Shown: one piece after another, positions 23,792 through 33,213 of the stretch
Position numbering within the stretch: the first letter of the stretch is position 1
Layout of the letters: the number at the start of each line of letters is the position of its first letter
From: Bog-756 sp963696495
Lineage (GTDB): Bacteria; Actinomycetota; Acidimicrobiia; Acidimicrobiales; RAAP-2
DNA: 64,000 nt
Reading direction: 5' to 3'
Assembly: GCA_963696495.1 (NCBI GenBank)
Contig: CAVOKJ010000005.1
Coordinates: forward strand, 236,243 to 300,242
The notes under the pieces: model-generated
The model's input: the letters and a program-made list of their open reading frames with translations, nothing else
Told to the model about the DNA's origin: nothing
Databases searched by the model: none
Position numbers and translations under genes: made by a program

Positions 23792-24528
23792 TGGATCTCG
23801 ACGGCACGCGGGTCCGGCCCGTCATCCGCAAGGAGCTACGGGACTACCGGCGAAAGCGATCCATCGTCGTGACCATGGCCGTCCTGCCCGCCATCTTCCT
23901 CATCCAGCCCACCCTCTCCGTCTTCCTCACGCCGGCGTCCACCGCAAGCGGCAGGTACCTCAGCCTTCCCCTGCTCCTCCTGCTCCTCATTCCGGTCATC
24001 ATGCCCTCCACCCTCGCCGCCTACTCGGTCGTCGGTGAGCGTGAGCAGGGGACGCTCGAGCCGTTGCTCACCACCCCCATTCGCACGCAGGAGTTCATCT
24101 TGGGGAAAGGGGCGGCGGTCATGATCCCCACGGTGGCCCTCTCCTACGTCGTGTACGGGATATTCCTTGCCGTCGTCGCCGCCTTCGCCAACCCGGCGGT
24201 CGCCTCGGACGTCCTCAATCAGGGACCGGTCCTGCTCGCCTTGTTCCTGTTCACACCCCTGCTGGCCGGCTGGTCCATCGTGGTCGGCATGGCCGTCTCC
24301 GTGCGGGCGAGCGAGGTCCGGGTCGCACAGCAATTGGGGACGCTCGCCAGCTTTCCGCCCCTCGTGGTGGTGGTCCTGTTGGGGGTCGGCGTGATCCACC
24401 CCACGTTCACGGTGGCGATCCTGATCGCCATCGGCCTACTGGTGATCGATCTGCGGGCCCTGCGGATCGTCGCTCGGATGTTCGACCGGGAGCGCCTGGT
24501 GACGGGGTCCAAGGCGGCCCGGCCCTGA
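23788..24528 (+). CDS. ABC-2 type permease
   Basis: 246 residues, six predicted membrane helices. VIRKELRDYRRKRSIV at the N-terminus and AYSVVGEREQGTLEPLLTTPIRTQEFILGK are typical of ABC-2 permeases of the NatB/ABC-transporter class. It forms the membrane part of the exporter with the preceding ATPase; cargo unknown. The start overlaps the ATPase stop. Confidence 0.9.
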   Translation: MMDLDGTRVRPVIRKELRDYRRKRSIVVTMAVLPAIFLIQPTLSVFLTPASTASGRYLSLPLLLLLLIPVIMPSTLAAYSVVGEREQGTLEPLLTTPIRTQEFILGKGAAVMIPTVALSYVVYGIFLAVVAAFANPAVASDVLNQGPVLLALFLFTPLLAGWSIVVGMAVSVRASEVRVAQQLGTLASFPPLVVVVLLGVGVIHPTFTVAILIAIGLLVIDLRALRIVARMFDRERLVTGSKAARP

Positions 24529-24778
24529 TCCGTCGGCGGTTCGCCCATGAGCCTGTCGAAGGACGGACTCCGGTGCGGCGCGGAGCCACGGGGCTGTACG
24601 GGCACCGGTAGCGGCACTGGGGAGCAGCACCCGCCCGCCATCGCCGGTAGTGGTCTCCGCCGGGGGATGCCGTCTACGCTGCCCGGAACCCCGGCTTGCG
24701 CCATGCCGGGCCGGCGCCGCACTCATCCCGTACTCACGCCATACTCACCCGGAGCCATCGACACCGAAGGCGGACGCC

Positions 24779-25432
24779 GTGGTCCTCGACCTCATCCTCA
24801 TCGGACTGGCCATCACGCTCGAGCCGATCCCGCTCACGGCCTTCATCGTGGTGCTCGCGTCCAAGCGTGGAGTGCGCAAGGGCGCGGCCTTCATCGTCGG
24901 TTGGCTGCTCTCACTGGCCGTGGTCGTCGCGCTCACCTTGTTGCTCACTGGGAACAGCCCTCCGAAGCCGAGCACCGGTCCCGCGGTGGCGGCCCTGGCC
25001 GTCAAGATCGCCATCGGGGTGGCGCTGGTGCTCATCGCCGTCCGGCAGTGGCGGAGGATGGGCAGACCGAAGAAGCCGAAGAAGACGCCGAAATGGCAGA
25101 CCGGGATCGACAACATGTCACTCTGGTTCGCGGTGCTGCTTGGCCCTCTCGTCCAACCGTGGGGCCTGGTGGCGGCGGGTGTGGCGGTGATCACCGAGGC
25201 CAAGCTGAGTTCGCTCGGGAGCTACGTCGCCCTCGTCCTGTTCTGTCTGCTCTCGGTGGTCACCTATCTCGCCCTCGAGATCTATGCGGCGCTCCGGCCG
25301 GACAAGACGCAGGCCTTCCTGACGGCGACCCGGACGTGGATCGACACCCACAAGGACCAGGTCATCATCGTCGTCTCGCTCGCCCTGGGCTTCTGGCTGA
25401 TCGGCAAGAGCATCTATCTCATCGTCACCTAG
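24779..25432 (+). CDS. GAP-family membrane protein (sulfolipid-addressing-like)
   Basis: 217 residues, six hydrophobic helices. The core pattern LITLEPIPLTAFIVVLASKRGVRKGAAFIVGW and LGPLVQPWGLVAAGVA fits the LysE-like GAP family, whose mycobacterial member Sap helps export sulfolipid-1. Substrate here unknown. GTG 24779 chosen because GAAGG lies about 8 nt upstream and the first helix begins right there; an in-frame extension upstream is not protein-like. Confidence 0.75.
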   Translation: MVLDLILIGLAITLEPIPLTAFIVVLASKRGVRKGAAFIVGWLLSLAVVVALTLLLTGNSPPKPSTGPAVAALAVKIAIGVALVLIAVRQWRRMGRPKKPKKTPKWQTGIDNMSLWFAVLLGPLVQPWGLVAAGVAVITEAKLSSLGSYVALVLFCLLSVVTYLALEIYAALRPDKTQAFLTATRTWIDTHKDQVIIVVSLALGFWLIGKSIYLIVT

Positions 25433-25483
25433 CTCCGGCTCCGGAGGCGCCACACCACCGTCCGACGCCGGCGGCGACGTGCG

Positions 25484-26230
25484 ATGATCGACAAGGTGCC
25501 TTCCACGTCCTATGAACGGATCTCTGCTCGCTACGAGTGCGAACGGGGTGGCCAAGTCCGGGCGACCGCCGTGGCCGAGGCGTTGCTGCCGTGGCTCACT
25601 CCAGGTCGACCAGTGGTCGACATCGGCGTCGGCACCGGCATCATCGCCGAGACTCTCACCGATCGCGGTATCCCGGTGATCGGCATCGACATCGCTGACG
25701 GCATGCTCGCCCGGGCGTTCGTCCGCCTCCCCGGAGTAGTGATGCTGGCGGACGCGGAGGAGCTTCCCCTGGCGCCGCGCTCGTTGGGTGCCGGCGTGTT
25801 CGTGTGGAGCCTCCACCACATCGGCGATCCGGTTGCCGCGCTGTTGGAGGCGAGACGGGTGTTGGACGCCGACGGTCACGTGATCGTCGTCTCGGCGACC
25901 CCCGACAACGTCCCTGACGACGTGCACGTCGCCTTCCGGAAGCTCGACGTGCTGGCGTCGCCACGGGAGGCCGACTGGATCGTCCGGGCCGCCTCGTCGG
26001 CGGGCCTGCGGCTGACGGCGACGACCCACATCCACCTCGAGGTGGCCCGGTCTCCACTCGGGCTCGTCCGGCAGATCGAGGACCGGCTCTACTCCCCACT
26101 GTGGGACCTGAGTGCGGAGCGGTGGAATGCGGTGGTGGTCCCGGTCATGGACGAGCTGCGCAGCCTCGAGGACCCGGACCGCAAACGGGTATCGAAACTG
26201 CACAGTCCCGTCTACCGGTTCGCCCCGTAG
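25484..26230 (+). CDS. Class I SAM-dependent methyltransferase
   Basis: 248 residues. SAM-binding motif I VVDIGVGTGIIAETL, motif II GIDIADGMLARA, then FVWSLHHIGDPVAALLEARRVLDADGHVIVV. This UbiE-like small-molecule methyltransferase has an unknown substrate. Two starts compete: ATG 25484 and GTG 25496, the latter with GATGAT 7 nt upstream as a leaderless promoter. Confidence 0.85.
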   Translation: MIDKVPSTSYERISARYECERGGQVRATAVAEALLPWLTPGRPVVDIGVGTGIIAETLTDRGIPVIGIDIADGMLARAFVRLPGVVMLADAEELPLAPRSLGAGVFVWSLHHIGDPVAALLEARRVLDADGHVIVVSATPDNVPDDVHVAFRKLDVLASPREADWIVRAASSAGLRLTATTHIHLEVARSPLGLVRQIEDRLYSPLWDLSAERWNAVVVPVMDELRSLEDPDRKRVSKLHSPVYRFAP

Positions 26231-26265
26231 GTCAGGGGAAAAGGCCACCGGACTCGGCCGGGAGG

Positions 26266-27213
26266 TCAGCCTCGACGGGAGTCCGGCCCCCGTCCGGAGT
26301 CCCCACGCAAGGCCCGAGCGGTGGCGATCCACCCTTCTCGCGCACTGGGGTACCGGGGTGCCCACGGACTGGTGGACCGCAGGCGGTCGTTGCTGACCCG
26401 CAACGACCGGGTGAGCGATGTCGCCCGCGCTCCGAGGAGGGTGGCGGCGCGTCCGGGTCCGGGGAGCCAGACGCTCGCCCCGGCCGCTTCGGCCAGGGTG
26501 CGGCCGTACTCACGCTTGGTGAGGGGCTCGTCGTCCACCACATTGAAGGTGCCCGCGGGAGCGTCCAACGCCGCCACCACGGCGGCCGCGGCATCGCCCA
26601 GGTGGATCGACGAGACGTAGCCGCCGGCCGGTCCGATGGTGGACCCGATGTGGCGGCGGGCCAGAGCCAGCATCTGCTCGCTGTGGCCGGCCCCCGGGCC
26701 GTAGAACAGACCGAAGCGGAGCACGACGCCGGTGCCGCCCCTCGTCGTGAACCCGTTGGCGTTGTACTCGGCGGCGATGGACGGCAGGGCCAGCGGATAG
26801 CGGTCGATCGGTGCGTCCTCGTCGATCCAGGCCGAGCCCCGGTCGGCGTAGATCATGACCACCGACTCCTGGATGAGCCTCGCCACACCGGCATCGGTCG
26901 CCGCACCGGCCACGGCCTCGGAGCCCTCCACGCGTATGCGCTCGTTGTCGCGCCAGGCACTCGAGCGCAGGGACCGGGACACCGGAGGGATGGCCGTCGC
27001 CAGATTGGCGACGGCGTCGTGTCCCTCGAAGGCGGTGGCCAGGCCGATCCGGTCGAACAGGGAGACGGTGACTGGCGTGGCGCCCAGCTCCTGGAGCACC
27101 GTGGCCCTCTCGGCCGTTCGGGCCAGGGCGGACACGGTGTGTCCCCGGCTGAGGAGGGCAGGTACCACGTGACCGCCGATCGCTCCCGTGCCGCCGGTCA
27201 GGAAGACCCTCAT
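26266..27213 (-). CDS. NAD(P)-dependent epimerase/dehydratase family protein
   Basis: 315 residues, atypical/extended SDR. Rossmann motif TGGTGAIGGHVV at the N-terminus, NLATAIPP at the fourth strand, and FGLFYGPGAG in the substrate region. The usual YxxxK catalytic pair is not obvious (AEYNANGF instead), so it may act as an NAD(P)H-dependent reductase or a non-canonical family member. ATG 27213 is natural; no SD or leaderless hexamer visible. Confidence 0.8.
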   Translation of the reverse strand: MRVFLTGGTGAIGGHVVPALLSRGHTVSALARTAERATVLQELGATPVTVSLFDRIGLATAFEGHDAVANLATAIPPVSRSLRSSAWRDNERIRVEGSEAVAGAATDAGVARLIQESVVMIYADRGSAWIDEDAPIDRYPLALPSIAAEYNANGFTTRGGTGVVLRFGLFYGPGAGHSEQMLALARRHIGSTIGPAGGYVSSIHLGDAAAAVVAALDAPAGTFNVVDDEPLTKREYGRTLAEAAGASVWLPGPGRAATLLGARATSLTRSLRVSNDRLRSTSPWAPRYPSAREGWIATARALRGDSGRGPDSRRG

Positions 27214-27576
27214 CGTGCGGGCCCGAGACTCTGTGGGTCGACGGTGCGAGGGTGCGGACCGGGAGTGACCGGGGGGCCACCGGCTGCTCCGGCAACGGAT
27301 GCGTGAACCACGACCGCGTGACCCACGAGACCCGCCGGAGTCGGCAGCACGGTCGTGGAGGTGGGTGGGGTCGGCAATGGATGTCTCCGGAACGGCTCGT
27401 TGATGGGAACCTGCCGGGGAGATTTGTACCCCACGAAGATGAGAAAAAGGTAAGGGCGCACCGCCGCCGACGCCGCCGGGTGACGCCGGGCCGGGGAACG
27501 ACTCCGTTCCGTCCGTCCGGTGTCGTCACCGAGCCCGGTCGGGGTGGCGCTCCGTGGTCCCTCGGAGGGCTGGTCG
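27214..27576. other. Intergenic region, 363 bp
   Basis: No convincing gene. Positions 27420-27455 are AT-rich; on the minus strand GGGG-TACAAATCT-CCCC forms a small hairpin with a TACAAAT -10-like core, possibly the promoter of the epimerase. A minus-strand frame of 83 codons overlaps the epimerase ATG by ATGA, but its composition is not protein-like. Confidence 0.35.
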
Positions 27577-28677
27577 CTAGGAGACGACCAGCGTCGTCGT
27601 CTCGGTGGCGGAGCCGGCCGGGTTGGACGCCTTGACGGTCACGCTGAAGCTGCCGGCGACGGTGGGTGTGCCCGAGAGCAGTCCGGCCTTCGAGAGGGTC
27701 AGCCCCTTCGGCAGCCTCCCGACCTTGGAGACCTTGGCCGACGGGTAGCCCCCGACCGAGAACTGGTACGAGTACGGCGTCCCCTGTGAAGCCGCCGGAG
27801 GGTCGCCCGAGAGGGTGGGTGGCACCCGGATCAGCTTCTCGTAGGCGGCGGCTATCAGGGAGTGGCCGTAGTCGGTGGTGTGGATGTTGGGATTCCCGCC
27901 TCCCGTCATGCACATGTGGGTCCAGGTGCAGACGTTGGCAACGTTCTGGGGGAGCGCGATACCCAGGTAGGTGCCGGTGACGCTCCAGTCGTTGGAGTCG
28001 AACGGACCTTGGACGTCGGCCACCGAGGCACCGTACTTGGCATAGACGGCCCCGAGCTCCTTGTTGAGGGAACGGAGGATCGGCAGGCTCTCTTTGGCGA
28101 CCTCCTGGCTGGGAGGTCCGCCGAACCACGCTCCCGAGTACCAGGCCGCCAGGTACGGGTCGTAGTAGTTCATCCCGGTGATCGGCACGTTGCCGCCGGC
28201 CGAACGGAGGCCCGACATGATGACCGCCAGGTTGGTGTCCACAGCCGCCAGTGCGTTGGCCACACAGGTGGGGTTGATGCTGTCGGTGACGCCGCAGCCG
28301 TCGATGTCGTCACCCCCGACGTCGATGGTGACGAAGGCCACCTGGCCGGGGTGCGACGTCAAGAAGAGCTCTGCGTCGCCGAGCTGGTCTCCGGTGGTGT
28401 AGTTCTTGCACAGCCCCCCGTGGATCATCCGGGTGGTCGAATCGCCACTGCAGCCGAGGTTCTCGAGGACGAGCCCGGGGATGTCCTTGCTCAGCTGGCC
28501 GAAGATGTCGTCGACGTAGCCCAGCCCGGGATCGGCGCCGCCGCCGGTGGACAGGGAGTCCCCGAGGGCCAGGTAGTAGTGGGTCGGGGGCGATGCCGCC
28601 ACAGCCGGACGGGCCATCGGGACCCCGAGCAGCACCAGACAGACGACGCACCCCAGCGCGATCAGGACTCGCTTCAT
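27577..28677 (-). CDS. Secreted SGNH/GDSL hydrolase with C-terminal Ig-like domain
   Basis: 366 residues. Signal peptide (MKRVLIALGCVVCLVLLGV ... AVA), then a GDSL esterase/lipase domain with Ser41 in ALGDSLSTGGG, ENLGCSGDSTTRM, VTIDVGGDDI and the late His in HTTDYGHSLIA. The last 90 residues are a putative Ig/He_PIG domain (PPTLSGDPPAASQGTPYSYQFSV ... PKGLTLSKAGLLSGTPT). It likely deacylates an extracellular lipid or polysaccharide ester. ATG 28677 follows a run of six G at 3-4 nt spacing. Confidence 0.88.
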   Translation of the reverse strand: MKRVLIALGCVVCLVLLGVPMARPAVAASPPTHYYLALGDSLSTGGGADPGLGYVDDIFGQLSKDIPGLVLENLGCSGDSTTRMIHGGLCKNYTTGDQLGDAELFLTSHPGQVAFVTIDVGGDDIDGCGVTDSINPTCVANALAAVDTNLAVIMSGLRSAGGNVPITGMNYYDPYLAAWYSGAWFGGPPSQEVAKESLPILRSLNKELGAVYAKYGASVADVQGPFDSNDWSVTGTYLGIALPQNVANVCTWTHMCMTGGGNPNIHTTDYGHSLIAAAYEKLIRVPPTLSGDPPAASQGTPYSYQFSVGGYPSAKVSKVGRLPKGLTLSKAGLLSGTPTVAGSFSVTVKASNPAGSATETTTLVVS

Positions 28678-28837
28678 GATTCCCCCCTTCACCGGTCGTC
28701 GGGCACCGGCCGCCCACGAGGCCTAGCGCAGAATTGTGAGAGATCTGTGAAGACGCGCCGCCGACCCTGACAGACACGGCTCCGCCGCCGGCGCCTCCCT
28801 CCGGTACGATCGCAGCCACCTCGGAGGAGGGGGCGCG

Positions 28838-31621
28838 GTGGGCAGATTCGATCGGCGAACATTCCTATCGAACGGGCTCAAGGCCGGCGCCGCCTTGGCC
28901 GTCATCGGTGCCGGCGACATCGCCGTGGGCGTCGGATCCCCGAGCGGGTCGGCCGGAGCCGCCGGGGCACCGGTCGGGGGAGCACCCGGTCCTCCGTCGA
29001 CGCTCACCACCACGGGCGTCACCCGGCCGGTCGGGGTCGACCCCGATGACGTCATGTTCGCGTGGCAGGTCACCGACCCCCGCCGTGGAGCGCGGCAGCA
29101 CGGCTACCGGATCGTGGTCAGTGGGCCCGACGACAGGGCCACGACCGTGTGGGACTCCGGCCCGGTGGACACGGGCAACCAGGCCTTCGTGGTGTACGAC
29201 GGGCCGTCACTGTCGGCCCACTCCCGCTACCGCTGGACGGTCGCTACGGCGGACGGCCGCGGACGGTGGAGCCGGCCCAGCGCTCCGGCGGTGTTCACCA
29301 CGGGGTTGCGCGACGGTGACTGGACGGCGCAGTGGCTGCGGCCCGGGCCTCCCGAGCCCGGCCAGGAGGAGTACACCTACCTGCGTTCGACGCACGTGCT
29401 GCCACGGGGCACCGTCGCCTACGCCAGCGCCTTCGTCGCCGGTGCCCACAAGTACCAGCTGTGGGTGAACGGCCACCAGGTCGACACCGGGCCCAGCTTC
29501 TGCTTCCCCGACGAGCAGTACTACCAGGCGACGGACGTGACGGCGGTGCTGGCGCCGGGCCGGACCAACGCCATCGGCGTCCTGCACCACTGGTACGGAC
29601 CGGGTCGGGGTCGCCCGTCGTCGGCTCCGGGTCTTCTGCTCCAGGTGGCGGTCCACTACACCGACGGCACCGTCGTCACCCTGGGCACCGACCGGGGCTG
29701 GCGCACCCGGCGGGCGGAATGGCTGCCGGCACCGCAGCGCAACACCGATGCCGGGGACTTCGTCGAATGGATCGACGGCCGCCTCCATCCGACCGGATGG
29801 TCGACGCCGGACTTTGACGACAGCGGTTGGACGGCCGCGGCCGTGCTCGGACCGGTGGGCACCGAGCCGTTCACCCACCTCTACGCCCAGCGGACCCGGA
29901 TCAGCCAGCACGAGGTGGGCCCGGTGTCGGTGCGGACCCTGCCCACCGGCTCGGTGGTGGCCGACTTCGGCAAGGTCTACGCCGGTCGGCCCACCGTGTC
30001 GTTCCGCGACGGGACCGACGGACACACGGTCCCGATGCACGTCGGGTACACCCTCGACCCGGATGGATCTGTCTCGACCACGCACAACACACAGGGCACC
30101 GATCTGTCGTTCCTCTACATCCAACGCCCGGGGGCCCAGACCGTCGACCCCTACTGGTACCTGGGGTTCCGTTACCTGCAGATCGACGACCCGGGCGAGC
30201 CCCTGGCCGACGGACAGATCGCGCTGGTGGCTCGCCACACGACGATGCCGGACGGTCGGGAGGCGACCTTCCGCTCATCGGATCCGACGCTCGACGCCGT
30301 GTGGGCGCTCTGCGCCCATTCCGGTCTGTACACCTCGCAGGAGCAGTTCATCGATACGCCGACCCGGGAGAAGGGCCAGTTCCTCTGGGACGCCGCCAAC
30401 GAGTCCCAGACGGTGATGCGCGCCTTCGGCGACCAGAACCTCAGCTGGCAGGGCCTCCGCGACCAGGCGCGGGCCCAGGCCCGCTACTGGCCCACCGGTC
30501 AGCTGAACGAGATCTATCCGAACGACGACGGCGCCCAGGACTACCCGACCTTCACCGCCCTGTACCCGGAGTGGGTCTGGCGCTACTACCTGTCCACCGG
30601 GGACCGGGCCACGTTGGCCACCCTCCTGCCGACCCTGGTCCGCCTGTCGGACTACCTGGCGGGCACCATCGACCCCTCGACCGGTCTCGTGTCTGGGCTG
30701 TCGATCACGACCAACGGGGACGACGACTACGGGTACGACTACGACACCGACGCCGACACCACACTGAACATCCTGGTGGTGAACGCGTTCCGCCGAATCG
30801 GTTCGATAGCCGCACTGGTCGGGACCCCGGCGAGCTCGTCCGCGGCGGACCAACGAGGGACGGAGCTCACCACCGCCGTCAACGCCCACCTGGTGGGGAT
30901 CGACGGCCTCTACGTGGACGGTCTGCGGGCGGACGGGCGACAGAGCACCCACTACTCCCAACAGGCCAACCTGGCCGCGCTGACCTACGGGGTGGTGCCG
31001 GCGGCGCTGGCCCCGACAGTGGCGAGGTATGTCGCCTCGCTCGACATCTCGGTCGAGCCGGACCAGGGGATGGAACTGCTGCGGGCCCTGCACGCGGGTG
31101 GGCGCGACGCCGACGTCGTACGAATCCTGACCGACGCCTCGTTCCCGGGTTGGGCCGCCATCCTGAAGTCGGGAGGAACGTTCACCTGGGAGGCGTGGAC
31201 GCCGAGCGACCTGATCGGTGACAGCATGTCGCACGGTTGGGGCTCCTCGGCACTGGTCGCCATGCAGGAGGTACTGCTGGGCGCGGCTTCCGGTCCACCG
31301 ACTCCGGGCGGTCCGCCGGTCGTGGTCGTCCTCACCCCTCCGACCGCCGGGCTCGCCCACGTCGGCGGCACGTTCGCCACGCCGGCGGGCGAGTTCTCGA
31401 TCGCCTGGCGGTCCTCGACGGGGGGAACGGGCCTCACCGTGACCGTCCCTCCCAATGCGCAGGCACACTGCCGAGTGGCCGGTGGGGCGGCAACGCGGGC
31501 CACCGAGCGCGGCACTCCCGTCTCGCACGTCGACGGCATCGACGTCGTCGAAGCCGGACCGGGCGAAGCGGATCTCGTCGTGGGCGCCGGCACGTACGAG
31601 CTGACGCTGCCGCTCCACTGA
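28838..31621 (+). CDS. Secreted GH78 alpha-L-rhamnosidase
   Basis: 927 residues. Tat signal DRRTFLSNGLKAGAALAVIG, so it is exported folded. Then an Fn3-like domain (from about 45), the rhamnosidase N-terminal beta domains (WLRPGPPEPGQEEYTYLRSTHVLP), an (alpha/alpha)6 catalytic barrel with FIDTPTREKGQFLWDAANES holding acidic catalytic residues and GTFTWEAWTPSDLIGDSMSHGWGSSAL, and a C-terminal beta domain. It removes terminal rhamnose from plant or bacterial glycans. GTG start with a long GGAGGAGGGGG SD. Confidence 0.93.
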   Translation: MGRFDRRTFLSNGLKAGAALAVIGAGDIAVGVGSPSGSAGAAGAPVGGAPGPPSTLTTTGVTRPVGVDPDDVMFAWQVTDPRRGARQHGYRIVVSGPDDRATTVWDSGPVDTGNQAFVVYDGPSLSAHSRYRWTVATADGRGRWSRPSAPAVFTTGLRDGDWTAQWLRPGPPEPGQEEYTYLRSTHVLPRGTVAYASAFVAGAHKYQLWVNGHQVDTGPSFCFPDEQYYQATDVTAVLAPGRTNAIGVLHHWYGPGRGRPSSAPGLLLQVAVHYTDGTVVTLGTDRGWRTRRAEWLPAPQRNTDAGDFVEWIDGRLHPTGWSTPDFDDSGWTAAAVLGPVGTEPFTHLYAQRTRISQHEVGPVSVRTLPTGSVVADFGKVYAGRPTVSFRDGTDGHTVPMHVGYTLDPDGSVSTTHNTQGTDLSFLYIQRPGAQTVDPYWYLGFRYLQIDDPGEPLADGQIALVARHTTMPDGREATFRSSDPTLDAVWALCAHSGLYTSQEQFIDTPTREKGQFLWDAANESQTVMRAFGDQNLSWQGLRDQARAQARYWPTGQLNEIYPNDDGAQDYPTFTALYPEWVWRYYLSTGDRATLATLLPTLVRLSDYLAGTIDPSTGLVSGLSITTNGDDDYGYDYDTDADTTLNILVVNAFRRIGSIAALVGTPASSSAADQRGTELTTAVNAHLVGIDGLYVDGLRADGRQSTHYSQQANLAALTYGVVPAALAPTVARYVASLDISVEPDQGMELLRALHAGGRDADVVRILTDASFPGWAAILKSGGTFTWEAWTPSDLIGDSMSHGWGSSALVAMQEVLLGAASGPPTPGGPPVVVVLTPPTAGLAHVGGTFATPAGEFSIAWRSSTGGTGLTVTVPPNAQAHCRVAGGAATRATERGTPVSHVDGIDVVEAGPGEADLVVGAGTYELTLPLH

Positions 31622-31632
31622 CCCTGCGTCGG

Positions 31633-32940
31633 TCAGCCGGCGCCCTTCACCTCCCGGACCACGTCGTCGGCACTGTCGCTGTAGGCCAGGTCACCGCCAG
31701 GGGACACGGCCAGACCGCTCGGGTCGTCGAGGCGCGTCTGGATCCAGGTCGTGACATCGTGGAGCGTTCCGATCGACTCGGCGCCGGCCACGGTGTACAG
31801 GCTCCCGGCCTGGGCGCTCCGGCCGAGCAACGTGGTGGTGGTGGCGGGGACGAGGCGGACCGCGTGCATGGCGCCGTCGGCGATGTAGAGATCGCCGCTC
31901 CTGTCGACGGCCAGCGCCGAGGGGAAGTTGATCTCGGCGGCACCGCCCGTGGCCGACAGCCCGTCGGCCAGGTAGGGACCGTAGGAACCGTCGCCCGCCA
32001 CCGTGCCCAGGCTGTCGGCCGCTAGCGCAACGCCGGAGAAGGTGCCGGAGTGGGCAGCGAGTATCCGAACCGTCCGGTTCCCCTGATCCGCCACGAACAC
32101 ATCCCCGGCTGCATCCGCCGCCAGCGCCCCCGGGTCCCACAGCTCGGCCTGCAGCGCGGGGCCTGCGTCCCCGCTCGAGCCGCAGACCCCGTTTCCTGCG
32201 ACGGTGTCGATCTGGCCCCTGCGCAGGTCGACGCCGAACCGGGAGCCGCTCGACGCCGCCACCAGACGCAGGCGGCAGTTGGCCGTGTCGGCGACGAGGA
32301 GATCGCCGGCGGGGTCGACGGCCAGTCCGCTGGGATCGTCGAGTTCACTTCGGACGGCGGCAGCTCCGTCACCGCTGTACCCGGCGACGCCGGTTCCGGC
32401 GACCACGGCCAACCGGCCGGCGGTCACCGGTTCCCCGAACATGCTGTTGCTGTGGGCCGGCAGCTCCTCGACCCGCTCACCGGGCCCCGAGGCGATGAAC
32501 AGGTCACCCGACGGGTCGAGAGCCAGGGCACTCGGTGGGGGGTCGGCGTCGGTGCCGCAGCGACCGCCGGCCAGGGTGACGATGTGGCCGGCGTGCACGC
32601 GGTGGCCGAACGAGAGGCCCGACGTCGCCGGGACCTCCCGCACCCGGCAGTTGCCGGTGTCGGCGATGAAGAGGTCGCCGGAGGCATCCTCGGCGATCGC
32701 ACCCGGGGCATCGAGGCGTGCCTGGGCGGCCGGCCCGCCGTCCCCGGCGAACCCGGGCCTCCCCGTGCCCGCCGCCGGCATCGACCCCGACAGCTTGGCC
32801 CCGGTGGCGAGCGTGGTGGTGACAGAGGGTGCGGCGACGGCCACCGCCGCCGCTGGTGGGGTGGCTCCGAGGAGGAGGGTCGTGCCCAGGGCGAAGGCCA
32901 CGACGCCGCCGGCCGCCACCGACCGCCGGCCGCTGCTCAT
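31633..32940 (-). CDS. Secreted NHL-repeat beta-propeller protein
   Basis: 435 residues. Signal peptide (SVAAGGVVAFALGTTLLLGAT ... AVA) followed by five or six NHL-type repeats, each with the pattern LDDPSGLAVDPAGDLLVADTANCRLRLV and a linker such as TVAGNGVCGSSGDAGPALQAEL. Probably a six-bladed extracellular propeller used for binding; no catalytic site seen. ATG 32940 chosen since AGGGG lies 4 nt upstream; three earlier in-frame starts would put 35 residues before the signal peptide. Convergent with the rhamnosidase (11 nt apart). Confidence 0.83.
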   Translation of the reverse strand: MSSGRRSVAAGGVVAFALGTTLLLGATPPAAAVAVAAPSVTTTLATGAKLSGSMPAAGTGRPGFAGDGGPAAQARLDAPGAIAEDASGDLFIADTGNCRVREVPATSGLSFGHRVHAGHIVTLAGGRCGTDADPPPSALALDPSGDLFIASGPGERVEELPAHSNSMFGEPVTAGRLAVVAGTGVAGYSGDGAAAVRSELDDPSGLAVDPAGDLLVADTANCRLRLVAASSGSRFGVDLRRGQIDTVAGNGVCGSSGDAGPALQAELWDPGALAADAAGDVFVADQGNRTVRILAAHSGTFSGVALAADSLGTVAGDGSYGPYLADGLSATGGAAEINFPSALAVDRSGDLYIADGAMHAVRLVPATTTTLLGRSAQAGSLYTVAGAESIGTLHDVTTWIQTRLDDPSGLAVSPGGDLAYSDSADDVVREVKGAG

Positions 32941-33039
32941 GGCACCCCTCATGCCCGCGCCCGGACCCCTGGCTCGGTCAGGACCCGGTCCATCGTCCAG
33001 CTCCATCCATCGACCAATGATGCAGCACGGGGCGGCCCG

Positions 33040-33101
33040 GGTCATGCCGACCGGTCATGCCGACCGGTCATGCCCGCTCATGCCGACCGGTCATGCCCGC
33101 C
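33040..33101. repeat. Cluster of five TCATGCC repeats
   Basis: Unit GGTCATGCCGACC (itself an inverted repeat GGTC-N5-GACC) at 33040-33052 and 33053-33065, then degenerate copies at 33066-33076, 33077-33088 and from 33089. Core spacing is 13, 13, 11 and 12 bp, about one helical turn. Lies between the divergent NHL and G1 peptidase genes. Confidence 0.75.
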
Positions 33102-33213
33102 CATGGATCGCTGTCCCGGGTGCGCGCGGCACGGACGGTTGCTATCGTTTTGCGGTCGCCGGGGGACTGGCGTCGTCGGTCCGCCGGGGATCGGACCGGG
33201 AGGGGGGATGTGC

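Noticed and set aside
27210..27461. Minus-strand 83-codon frame before the epimerase, ending in ATGA
   Set aside because: It has a hydrophobic start but then only Pro/Thr/Ala-rich sequence, no SD and no leaderless hexamer; kept as intergenic.
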